This document shows, one piece after another, positions 25,259 through 32,919 of a DNA stretch of 58,155 bases. The position numbers and the translations under genes are program-made. The notes under the pieces are model-generated. The model was not told the DNA's origin. It was given only the letters and a program-made list of their open reading frames with translations, and made no database searches. This DNA is from Geminisphaera colitermitum TAV2 (GTDB taxonomy: Bacteria; Verrucomicrobiota; Verrucomicrobiia; Opitutales; Opitutaceae). Positions within the stretch are counted from its first letter, which is position 1, and every line of letters starts with the position of its first letter. Where the stretch lies: assembly GCF_000171235.2 (NCBI RefSeq), contig NZ_ABEA03000095.1, forward strand, positions 1 to 58,155. Reading direction: 5' to 3'.

Positions 25259-25413
25259 AAAGAGTAATAAAAGTGGTTGGAGGGGGGGAATGCTGTTCGT
25301 CGGGAGAGGCATGGAGCAAGCCCCGTTTCCGGCGGTTTTTATGATACATACACAATTCTGTTTCACTCCACCCCATCTGTCGAAAAGCTCCGCCACTTCC
25401 ACACACTACGGCT

Positions 25414-27387
25414 ATGCACCCGCAAAACATTCTCCTCACCACGCCGTCGCTCGACGAACTCATTGCGATCTTCCGGCAGCACGCGCCGCGTTCCCCCCTC
25501 CCCCCCCTCGGTGCCCCGCGATGGACCGCCGCTTTTGTCCAACCCCATCTCGTCCCCACGCTCGTCGAAATCATTCGACGCGCCAGCGACCCAGCCGAAC
25601 GTGACGCCCCCCTTCCGCCCCTCACGGATGCCCTTTACCGCGATTTCGCCGCCACGGGCACGCGCATCCGTTTCGAAAAAATCTACTTTGAACGCCGCCG
25701 CCGCCTCGCCCGCGCCGCCATTGCCCTTCTCGTCACCCCGGATGCCGCCCGCGACCCGCAGGCTCCGCTCCCCCGCTCCTTCATCGACAAACTCGAAGAC
25801 ATCTTTGCCGAAGGCTCCTGGGCCCTCCCCGCCCACGTTCCCGATTCCCCCTCCGGACGCGACCCGCATGTGATCGACCTGTTCGCCGCCGAAACCGCCA
25901 ACCTCATGGCCGAGCTTCTTTCCGTATTCGAATCCCTGATACCGACTGCGCAGCAAGCCATCATTCGCAAAAAACTCCGCCGTGACATTTTTGAAAACTA
26001 CCTCTCCACCGAGTTCTGGTGGATGCGCACCACCAGCAACTGGAACGCCGTCTGTCATCAAGGCGTCATTGGCGCCGCCCTTGCCATCGAAGACGATCCC
26101 GGCCTCCTCGGCGCCCTCGTTGCCAAAGCCGCCGTCCATCTCCCCTGCTTCATCGACGGCTTTGGCGACGACGGAGCATGCTCCGAAGGCCCCGCGTATT
26201 GGGATTATGGATTCGGCTGGTTCACGCTCCTCAACGAGCAACTAGAAAACCGCACACGCGGCGAATTGTCCCTCTTCGCCAGCCACCCCAAAATCCCCCG
26301 CATCGCCGCCTACGGCCCCGCCATGAGCCTGAGCAACGGCCACGCCGTCAACTTCGCTGATTGTCCCGGCGTCACGCACCTGCGTCCCTCCACTCTCCAA
26401 TACCTCGGCCACACCCTCGGCTCCCCCGCTTGTCAGCGTCTGGCAATCGAAAACCACGCCTCTCTCACGCGTCCCGAAACTCTCGGCCAACTCTGCGACC
26501 TTTCCCGCTCCGACTTTCTCTTCTACTCCCGCTTTTTTCTTCACGCTCCGCCCGTCGAAAACGCAAAGCTCCAGACACAAAACCTCAACCCGCCCTCCGC
26601 CCCTGCCACCACGTTCCTTCCCAGCCTTGGCGTCTGGGTTGTTCGTGCGCGCGACACCCGCGGCAACACTTGGGAACTCGCTGCCAAAGGAGGCAACAAT
26701 GCCGAGCATCACAATCACAACGACCTCGGCAGCCTCCTGCTCCACATCAACGGACAGCCCGTCATCGCTGAGGTCGGCATGCCCGAATACAACGCCTCCT
26801 ATTTTTCTCCGTCGCGCTACACGCACTTTGCCGCCCGCACCCTTGGCCACTCGCTCCCGCTCATCAACGGTTGCGAACAACACGATGGCGCCAACTACAC
26901 CGCGGCCATCCTTCGTGCCGACACCGAGCCTGCGGCCGACAGCGGCCTTTTCCATTTCGAAGCCGATCTCACCGCCGCGTATCCCGCCGCCGCCAACCTT
27001 CGCAGCTTCATCCGCCGTCTCACCTTCGATCCGCGGGCGGGCCACCTTCGCTGGACCGACACCATTGCGCTCAACGCTCCCGGCACCGTGGAGTCAGGTT
27101 TCATCACCGGCAGCGACGCCCTCACCATCGAAACCCCGCACCACCTCATCCTCCGCGAATCCGGCCGGACTCTTCACTTCCGCGTTTTCTCAGTTGGCGA
27201 TGACGATCCATCCAAGGCTCCGGCCAGCACCACCATTGTCATGCCTGTCTGGATACGCATCGACTCCCACACCTGTTCCATGCACAACGGAATCGCCCGC
27301 ACCTGGCGGCGTGCAATCCTCGCCCCGGCCCAAGGAACCCCTCCCTCCGCCGTCTTCCAGTCCATGGTCGAAATCACATTGCAGTAA
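25414..27387 (+). CDS. heparinase II/III-like polysaccharide lyase
   Basis: A 657-residue protein with no clear signal peptide. The N-terminal half is an (alpha/alpha) toroid with TSNWNAVCHQGVIGAALAIE, and the C-terminal half is the heparinase II/III beta-sandwich: KGGNNAEHHNHNDLGSLLLH, with the His cluster for metal or substrate, then PVIAEVGMPEYN. It probably cleaves uronic-acid-containing oligosaccharides by beta-elimination in the cytoplasm; DUF2264 enzymes act on related sugars. It stands alone, convergent with glycerate kinase 38 bases away. ATG at 25414 is the first in-frame start after the divergent promoter region. Confidence 0.85.
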   Translation: MHPQNILLTTPSLDELIAIFRQHAPRSPLPPLGAPRWTAAFVQPHLVPTLVEIIRRASDPAERDAPLPPLTDALYRDFAATGTRIRFEKIYFERRRRLARAAIALLVTPDAARDPQAPLPRSFIDKLEDIFAEGSWALPAHVPDSPSGRDPHVIDLFAAETANLMAELLSVFESLIPTAQQAIIRKKLRRDIFENYLSTEFWWMRTTSNWNAVCHQGVIGAALAIEDDPGLLGALVAKAAVHLPCFIDGFGDDGACSEGPAYWDYGFGWFTLLNEQLENRTRGELSLFASHPKIPRIAAYGPAMSLSNGHAVNFADCPGVTHLRPSTLQYLGHTLGSPACQRLAIENHASLTRPETLGQLCDLSRSDFLFYSRFFLHAPPVENAKLQTQNLNPPSAPATTFLPSLGVWVVRARDTRGNTWELAAKGGNNAEHHNHNDLGSLLLHINGQPVIAEVGMPEYNASYFSPSRYTHFAARTLGHSLPLINGCEQHDGANYTAAILRADTEPAADSGLFHFEADLTAAYPAAANLRSFIRRLTFDPRAGHLRWTDTIALNAPGTVESGFITGSDALTIETPHHLILRESGRTLHFRVFSVGDDDPSKAPASTTIVMPVWIRIDSHTCSMHNGIARTWRRAILAPAQGTPPSAVFQSMVEITLQ

Positions 27388-27425
27388 GCAGTCAGGCGTT
27401 TCCCCGTTTGGGACTGGGCGAGGCA

Positions 27426-28658
27426 TCAGACTCCGTCAAACGCCGCCCGCACCGCCGCTCGCAGATAATCGGCGCCCTCTCGCAACGCATCCGCCAGCGG
27501 CACATCTCGCGGGCTGATCTCGTGCAACGTGACCCCGGTGGCGGGCGACTCCAACTCGACACGTCCGGCGAACACTCGCACCGCCTTTCCGCGCGCCACC
27601 GCTTCGCGTACCAGCGCGCCCGGCCCCTTGCCGCTCAGCGAACTCCGGTCAAACCGCCCCTCGCCGGTAATCACTAAATCCGCCGCCGCCAGATGCTCCG
27701 GCAACCTCAACCAGTCCGACACGAGATCAAACCCCGCTGTCAACCATGCCCCGCACGCCACCATCAAACCAAACGCGATCCCCCCCGCCGCCCCGCAACC
27801 CGGCGTCCGGGCAACCCTGTCGAAATCGTATCCAAAACACGCGCACAACATCCTGCCCATGCGCTCCGTCTCTGCTTCCAGCCGTGCAAAATCCTCGTCG
27901 CGCAACCCCTTTTGCCGTGCATACACCGCCGCCGCCCCATCCTGGCCGAGCAGCGGATTGGCCACATCGCAAGCCATACAGACCGGAGGCAGTAGTGGAC
28001 GACCCGATACACTGGCTGCTCCCCGTCGCACCTCCGCGACACGCCCCCAGTTGGCCGGAGACAAATCCTCCAGGATCGTGCCCCCTGCATCGCAAAACTC
28101 CACGCCCAGCGCCGCCAGCGCACCCAATCCCAAATCATGCGTCGCACTCCCGCCGAGCCCCAGCACCACGCCATCCACCCCCGCGTCATCCCGCGCCCAC
28201 GCCAGCAACTCCCCCGTGCCGCGCGTATGCGCGCGCCACACATCGCGCTCCTCCGGCTTCAACAACATCAACCCGCTCGCCGCCGCCATTTCCACCACCG
28301 CCAATCGCCGTGGCGCGGGAGTCCCGCCCGCAACCATTGCCTCTTCGCGTGGCGCGGGCTTTTTTTCCCAATCGCCCGCCAGCCGCTCCCGCGCGTTCGC
28401 CGCCACCGCATCCATTTCCACCACGCCCACGCTCGCCATCACGCGAGTCCCGCGCGGCCCGCATGCCTCCACATCCGTCAACTGTCCGCCCGCCGCCTCC
28501 GTCAGGATGCGGGCAAAACCATCGCCGCCGTCCGCCAGCGGACACGAGACGATCACCCACTCCGGATGCAGCCGGCGCAATTCCTCCGCCACAATTTCGC
28601 ACGCCTGATGCGCGCTGAGGGAGTCTTTGAATTTATCGAGGGCAACGAGAACGTTCAT
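27426..28658 (-). CDS. garK: glycerate 2-kinase
   Basis: A 410-residue protein from the ATG at 28658 (MNVLVALDKFKDSLSAHQAC). CPLADGGDGFARIL, VVEMAAASGLMLL, GLGGSATHDLGLGALAALGV and TGEGRFDRSSLSGKGPGALV are the signatures of the GlxK/GarK family, which forms 2-phosphoglycerate from glycerate and ATP. It is longer than usual (about 380) because of an insert around residues 85-120 whose coding sequence contains palindromic GTGGCGCGGG units (28309-28359). It is divergent from the GntR gene and likely co-regulated with the hydroxyacid dehydrogenase. Confidence 0.92.
   Translation of the reverse strand: MNVLVALDKFKDSLSAHQACEIVAEELRRLHPEWVIVSCPLADGGDGFARILTEAAGGQLTDVEACGPRGTRVMASVGVVEMDAVAANARERLAGDWEKKPAPREEAMVAGGTPAPRRLAVVEMAAASGLMLLKPEERDVWRAHTRGTGELLAWARDDAGVDGVVLGLGGSATHDLGLGALAALGVEFCDAGGTILEDLSPANWGRVAEVRRGAASVSGRPLLPPVCMACDVANPLLGQDGAAAVYARQKGLRDEDFARLEAETERMGRMLCACFGYDFDRVARTPGCGAAGGIAFGLMVACGAWLTAGFDLVSDWLRLPEHLAAADLVITGEGRFDRSSLSGKGPGALVREAVARGKAVRVFAGRVELESPATGVTLHEISPRDVPLADALREGADYLRAAVRAAFDGV
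28309..28359. repeat. REP-like palindromes inside the glycerate kinase gene
   Basis: CGTGGCGCGGGAGTCCCGCC (28309-28328, continuing to 28331) and a second CGTGGCGCGGGC (28348-28359) lie in frame and encode the extra AGGTPAPRR and EKKPAPREE segments. The same unit occurs between genes at 12624-12647. Confidence 0.65.
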
Positions 28659-28747
28659 GATGACAGGAGGTGAGACCAACAACGCACCAACCCCATTCCC
28701 CGCGCTTGACAATCGCAAATAAAAACATCAGTGATATTTCACAAGAA

Positions 28748-29443
28748 ATGCCAAAGACGCTCAAAAACACCTCCTCCCCCCCCCCCTCCTCCCGCCGCGC
28801 CGCGTCCGCCCGCGCTTCTTCCAGAAGCCTCTCGCGCCAGGCTTATGACCACCTCGCCAACCTCCTCCTCACCGACCTCTCTCCCGGCGACATCCTCAAC
28901 CGCCGCCAGGTTGCTGCCGACCTCAACATCAGCGTGGCCCCCGTGCTCGAAGCCATGGTGCAGCTCGAAGCCGACGGACTCCTTGAAACCCTTCCGCGCA
29001 AAGGCACGCGAGTCCGTTCCGCACGCGCCGAGGATCTGCGCGGACAACTCATCCTCCGCGAAGCCATCGAGTGCGAAGCCGCCCGCCTTTATTGCGGCGC
29101 GCCCGTCAGGCAAAACGCCGCCGCCCTCGAAACCCTTGCCACCCGGATCGACCAAATTCCCGCCGCCGACAACCTCGCCCTCTGGCGCGCCGAAACCGCC
29201 TTTCATCGCGCCCTCGTTGTCCTTGCCGACTGCGATGTCCTCACCGACGCCTTCGACCGCGTCATGCGCCAGAGCCTCTTCATCGCCATGAAATTCTTCC
29301 TCGAAGCCCATCCCGAAAAAACCCGTGGCAACCACCGCAAACTCGTCCGCCAGCTCAAGACCGCCACCCCCGACAAGGCCCAGACGATCATGCGCGAACA
29401 CCTCCGCTACGCCAAACCCGCCGCCCTCCTCCCTCCCCGCTGA
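28748..29443 (+). CDS. GntR/FCD family transcriptional regulator
   Basis: A 231-residue regulator from the ATG at 28748 (MPKTLKNTSSPPPSSRRAAS). The winged helix (about 30-95) has LSRQAYDHLANLLLTDLSPG, NRRQVAADLNISVAPVLEAM and LETLPRKGTRVRS. The C-terminal FCD ligand domain follows, with LILREAIECEAARLY. A C11 tract (28776-28786) lies in the N-terminal coding part, so phase variation is conceivable. It sits between the divergent glycerate kinase gene and the dehydrogenase gene and probably controls both in response to a hydroxy acid. Confidence 0.9.
   Translation: MPKTLKNTSSPPPSSRRAASARASSRSLSRQAYDHLANLLLTDLSPGDILNRRQVAADLNISVAPVLEAMVQLEADGLLETLPRKGTRVRSARAEDLRGQLILREAIECEAARLYCGAPVRQNAAALETLATRIDQIPAADNLALWRAETAFHRALVVLADCDVLTDAFDRVMRQSLFIAMKFFLEAHPEKTRGNHRKLVRQLKTATPDKAQTIMREHLRYAKPAALLPPR
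28776..28786 (+). repeat. C11 tract in the GntR coding sequence
   Basis: Eleven C within codons 10-13, encoding Ser-Pro-Pro-Pro. A length change would stop the regulator before its DNA-binding domain unless translation restarts. Confidence 0.9.
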
Positions 29444-29455
29444 TTCACGACCACC

Positions 29456-30424
29456 ATGACCCGCGCCACACCACCCGCCATCGTTGTCCTCGACGGACAC
29501 ACGCTCAATCCCGACGGCGACAACCCTTGGGATGAAATCGCCGCCCTCGGCCCCCTCACCCTCCACCCGCGCACCCAGCCCGCCGACATCATCGCGCGCG
29601 CCGCCGACGCCGATATCATCCTTACCAACAAAACCCCGCTCACCGCCGCCACACTCGCCGCACTGCCCCGCCTGCGCTTCATCTCCGTGCTCGCCACCGG
29701 CCACAACATCGTGGACTCCGCCGTCGCCCGCGCCCGCGGCATTCCCGTTGCGAACGTTCCCACCTACGGCACCACCACCGTCGCGCAACACACCCTCGCG
29801 CTCATCTTCGAGCTCTGCCACCACGCCGGCCTCCATTCGCGCACCGTGCACGACGGAGAATGGAGCGCGTGCCCCGATTTCTGTTACTGGAAAAAACCAC
29901 TCGTCGAACTCGACGGACTCACCCTCGGCATCGTCGGACGCGGTCGCATCGGTCAGCGCGTCGCCGCCCTCGCCCGCGCCTTTGGCATGCGTATCCAATT
30001 CGCCAGCACCAACGAGCCTGCGGGCAACAACAACGACCTTGTCCCACTCGACGCACTCCTTGCGACCTCTGATATCATCACGCTTCACTGCGCCCTCACG
30101 CCCGCCAACACCCGTTTCATCAACCGCGCCACCCTCGCTCGCATGAAGCCCGGCGCCTTCCTTATCAACACCGGCCGCGGTGCCCTCATCGACGAACCCG
30201 CCCTGCGTTCCGCTCTCGACAACGGACATCTCGGCGGTGCCGCGCTCGACGTTCTCGACGGCGAACCTCCCGCCGCCACGCACCCGCTGCTTGGTGCGCC
30301 CAACTGCATCATCACGCCACACATGGCCTGGTCCGGCCGCCGCGCCCGCCAGCGCCTCATGCAAGTTACTGCCGCCAACATCCGCGCCTTCCTCAACGGC
30401 ACGCCCGAAAATATCGTCAATTAA
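29456..30424 (+). CDS. D-2-hydroxyacid dehydrogenase (hydroxypyruvate reductase-like)
   Basis: A 322-residue NAD(P)-dependent dehydrogenase. The dinucleotide motif is GLTLGIVGRGRIGQRVAALA; the catalytic Arg is in INTGRGALIDE, Glu in LDGEPPAATHP, and His in ITPHMAWSG. Closest in layout to glycerate dehydrogenase/hydroxypyruvate reductase, giving D-glycerate, the substrate of the kinase at 27426-28658. It starts 12 bases after the GntR gene, so both share a transcript. Confidence 0.9.
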   Translation: MTRATPPAIVVLDGHTLNPDGDNPWDEIAALGPLTLHPRTQPADIIARAADADIILTNKTPLTAATLAALPRLRFISVLATGHNIVDSAVARARGIPVANVPTYGTTTVAQHTLALIFELCHHAGLHSRTVHDGEWSACPDFCYWKKPLVELDGLTLGIVGRGRIGQRVAALARAFGMRIQFASTNEPAGNNNDLVPLDALLATSDIITLHCALTPANTRFINRATLARMKPGAFLINTGRGALIDEPALRSALDNGHLGGAALDVLDGEPPAATHPLLGAPNCIITPHMAWSGRRARQRLMQVTAANIRAFLNGTPENIVN

Positions 30425-30433
30425 AACACTCAC

Positions 30434-30565
30434 GGCGCGGTAGCGCCTGGGACCGCCGGCATCCTGCCGGCACGAACGAATCATCCCCTCACCTCCCCGC
30501 TGTTCCATAATTTCATGCTAAAAAAATGCCGGCAGGATGCCGGCGCTCCCAAGCGCTGCCGCGCC
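30434..30565. repeat. REP-like 39-bp inverted repeat
   Basis: Left arm 30434-30472 begins GGCGCGGTAGCGCCTGGGAC and contains CCGGCATCCTGCCGG; right arm 30527-30565 is its reverse complement with three or four mismatches, 54 bases apart. It belongs to the same GGCGCGGTAGCGCC family as the element at 7816-8073. It lies between the dehydrogenase and RraA-like genes. Confidence 0.8.
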
Positions 30566-30593
30566 TTTGAAATCTCTTCTTCGCCGCACCACC

Positions 30594-31361
30594 ATGACCA
30601 CATCCACGACCAACACGCGCATCACACATGCCGACATGCTCCAACTCAAACGCTGGAACACGCCCACCATTTACAATGGTTGGGAACAAATCACCTCACA
30701 CAACATCGCCGCCGATGGTTTTAATCTGGAAGAAACGCGCGACTTCATGCCGCAGATGGGACCGATGGTAGGCCGCGCCGTCACTGTTGTTATCGAACCC
30801 TCCAGCCCTGCGCATACTGCCAACGCCGCGCAAATGTGGCGCGCCTATCGCGAATACATCGCGGCTCAACCCGGCCCCAAAATTGTCATCGTGCAAGACC
30901 TCGACAAACCGCGCGTCATCGGGTCGTTCTGGGGCGAGGTCAACAGCAATGCCCACCGCGCCCTCGGCTGCGTCGGCACCATTGTTGACGGTGCCATTCG
31001 CGACGTGGACGAAATGACCAACGCCGGCTTCAAAGCCCTCGCCCGCCGTTTTTGCGTCGGCCATGCGCACGTCACGCCCGTTCGCTGGAACATCCCCGTG
31101 ACTGTATTCGGACGCGAGATACAACCCGGCCAGCTCATCCACGCCGACAAGCACGGTTTCCTTGCCATCCCCGCCGAGGACGAAGCCCGCCTGCTCGAAG
31201 CCGCCCGCTTCATGGACGCCAACGAATGCAACACCGTAATCCCCGCCTCCCGCGGAGCCTCCGGACGCACGCATGCCGAGTTGATCGACACTCTCACCGC
31301 CGCCGGAGCCGAATTCAGCCGCGCCGCCAAGGAAAAATTCGGACGCAAAGGCGAGTGGTAA
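30594..31361 (+). CDS. RraA-like aldolase (HMG/CHA aldolase family)
   Basis: A 255-residue protein from the ATG at 30594 (MTTSTTNTRITHADMLQLKR). ALGCVGTIVDGAIRDVDEM is the RraA/HMG-aldolase signature with the metal-site Asp in the RDVDE part. These proteins cleave 4-hydroxy-4-methyl-2-oxoglutarate or related oxo-acids, or decarboxylate oxaloacetate, using a divalent metal. The neighbourhood of hydroxyacid dehydrogenase and glycerate kinase supports a role in sugar-acid breakdown. It is probably not the RNase E regulator. Confidence 0.88.
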   Translation: MTTSTTNTRITHADMLQLKRWNTPTIYNGWEQITSHNIAADGFNLEETRDFMPQMGPMVGRAVTVVIEPSSPAHTANAAQMWRAYREYIAAQPGPKIVIVQDLDKPRVIGSFWGEVNSNAHRALGCVGTIVDGAIRDVDEMTNAGFKALARRFCVGHAHVTPVRWNIPVTVFGREIQPGQLIHADKHGFLAIPAEDEARLLEAARFMDANECNTVIPASRGASGRTHAELIDTLTAAGAEFSRAAKEKFGRKGEW

Positions 31362-31370
31362 CAAAAGCGC

Positions 31371-31781
31371 CTACTCGTCGCGCCGTCCGTGTTCCGCGCG
31401 TACCGTGATGCCGATGCCCCCGCGCGGGCGAAACTCGCCTGTCACTTCCAGCCACACCGGATCAAGTGCCGACACAAGATCATCGAGCATCACATTGACA
31501 AGGTGCTCTTGAAAACAGCCCTCGTTGCGGAACGACCAGAGATAGAGCTTGAGCGACTTCGACTCGATGATGCTCGGACCGGGAATATAGCGGATGGTGA
31601 TGGTTCCGAAGTCCGGCTGTCCGGTTGCGGGACAAAGGCTGGTGAACTCCTCCGTGCGCAACTCCACGACATAGCGCCGTCCGGGATGGCGGTTGGGGAA
31701 TATTTCGAGCTTTTTCGAGGGCTCGTTTTTGACGCGTCCGAGGAGCGTGAGCGCGGCGAGGTCTTCAGGTCCGGTAAGCAT
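31371..31781 (-). CDS. queF: NADPH-dependent 7-cyano-7-deazaguanine reductase
   Basis: A 136-residue type I QueF from the ATG at 31781 (MLTGPEDLAALTLLGRVKNE). It has the catalytic Cys50 in TSLCPATGQPDFGTI, Asp57, and the QueF motif ESKSLKLYLWSFRNEG (73 onward) for NADPH. It reduces preQ0 to preQ1 in queuosine tRNA modification. No preQ1 riboswitch was evident in the 91-bp upstream gap. It is convergent with the RraA-like gene. Confidence 0.95.
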   Translation of the reverse strand: MLTGPEDLAALTLLGRVKNEPSKKLEIFPNRHPGRRYVVELRTEEFTSLCPATGQPDFGTITIRYIPGPSIIESKSLKLYLWSFRNEGCFQEHLVNVMLDDLVSALDPVWLEVTGEFRPRGGIGITVRAEHGRRDE

Positions 31782-31872
31782 GGTGCGGGAGCAAAAGGGA
31801 AACAGTCCCCCCGGCAAAGCGAAAAGCCGCCCGCGACGCGTTTCGCCAAGTCCGCCAGCCGCACCTTTGCCG

Positions 31873-32829
31873 TTACTTCGGCTGTTTTTTTCCCGCCGTC
31901 GTCACCACCGCCGCCTGACGAAATTCCGAGGGTGGCAACCCAAGCTCCGCATGGCACACGCGCGAAAAATAACTCAGGCTCGTGAATCCGCATTGCAGTG
32001 ACACCTCCGTGATGTTCCAGCGCGGATCGGCCAGCATTGCCCGCGCCCGGTCCATGCGCTGTCGCATCACATACTGCGCAAACGAGCACTCGCTGAACTG
32101 CGTGAACAACCGCGAAATGTGGTTCGGATGCAGTTTCAAAAAATCCGCCACGTCCCCGCGTCCGAACGGCAGATGCAGATGTTCCTGCACAAACGCGCAC
32201 GCCGCCTGCCACGACAACCGCGACCGGCCTCCTTCCATGTCCGGCAACGCTTCAGCCAGTGTTTCGAGCACGGCATCCAGCAGCAAGTTCATCGACGAAC
32301 GATGCCGGACATCCATTTTGCCTGGAAAGGCAGTCCCTGTCCCGGATGTCACCTCTCCAGTTTTTGCGCCATTGCGCGCCAATCCTTTTAGATAGATTTG
32401 CCCCTCCATGGACAATGGACGCGGCCACATGAGCACGCGCCTGTTCAGGTTGAACGGATACCGACGGTTGCGTCGCACGGCGTCGTTGGACCTAACCAAA
32501 AGTATCCTCGTGATGTCTTGGTAAAACACGACACCCAGGGAATCGTAATCGGTGTCGTAGCACGCATGGAGCCAGCAGTAAGCCGGGACAAAAATGGCTT
32601 CGTTTGCGCAAATCTCCCATTTCTGTGTCTTGCCCCCCATCGCAAATTCGTAATGCGCGCGTCCTTTCAGACACACGATGATGCGAGGGATGGGGCGGAT
32701 GTTGTGAAGCCCATTGGGCGCGTACACCATTCCGTCGCCAGTATCGGCGACCAGCACGCGGGAGACTCCTCCGTGTTGCAAAATCCGGCCGGTCAGCCGG
32801 CCGAAAAATACTTCGTTTGTCCGGGGCAT
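31873..32829 (-). CDS. AraC family transcriptional regulator, module B
   Basis: A 318-residue regulator starting MPRTNEVFFGRLTGRILQHG. The N-terminal cupin-like ligand domain (about 20-150) has RIIVCLKGRAHYEFAMGG; the C-terminal double HTH (about 215-310) has FLKLHPNHISRLFTQFSECS and WNITEVSLQCGFTSLSYFSR. It is divergent from the beta-helix gene at 32920. Its own start codon overlaps the first of two ATGTT half-sites (32828), suggesting autoregulation and control of module B. Confidence 0.92.
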   Translation of the reverse strand: MPRTNEVFFGRLTGRILQHGGVSRVLVADTGDGMVYAPNGLHNIRPIPRIIVCLKGRAHYEFAMGGKTQKWEICANEAIFVPAYCWLHACYDTDYDSLGVVFYQDITRILLVRSNDAVRRNRRYPFNLNRRVLMWPRPLSMEGQIYLKGLARNGAKTGEVTSGTGTAFPGKMDVRHRSSMNLLLDAVLETLAEALPDMEGGRSRLSWQAACAFVQEHLHLPFGRGDVADFLKLHPNHISRLFTQFSECSFAQYVMRQRMDRARAMLADPRWNITEVSLQCGFTSLSYFSRVCHAELGLPPSEFRQAAVVTTAGKKQPK

Positions 32830-32866
32830 GTTACAAATTTAAAAGCCATGTTTGCTCTTTATTATG
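32828..32866 (+). promoter_or_regulatory. AraC-like twin site upstream of the beta-helix gene
   Basis: ATGTTACAAATTT (32828) and ATGTTTGCTCTTT (32848) are direct repeats 20 bases apart, followed by a TATTAT -10-like box (32860-32865). The same layout recurs at 37055-37093 with about 75% identity over 40 bases. It lies between the AraC gene and its likely target. Confidence 0.6.
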
Positions 32867-32919
32867 CGAGGGCAAGCCTCTGCGATGCTTTCATCGGAAT
32901 CACAATCACTCCAGATACC

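Noticed and set aside
28706-28737. Sigma-70 promoter before the GntR gene (TTGACA)
   Set aside because: The -35 box is perfect but no -10 box lies at 16-18 bases; the best candidate is at 20, so I did not call it.
28739-30508. 589-codon minus-strand ORF opposite the GntR and dehydrogenase genes
   Set aside because: Gly/Glu/Val-rich antisense shadow; both plus-strand proteins are recognisable.
31782-31872. preQ1 riboswitch upstream of queF
   Set aside because: The 91-bp leader shows no convincing preQ1 aptamer hairpin plus A-rich tail.
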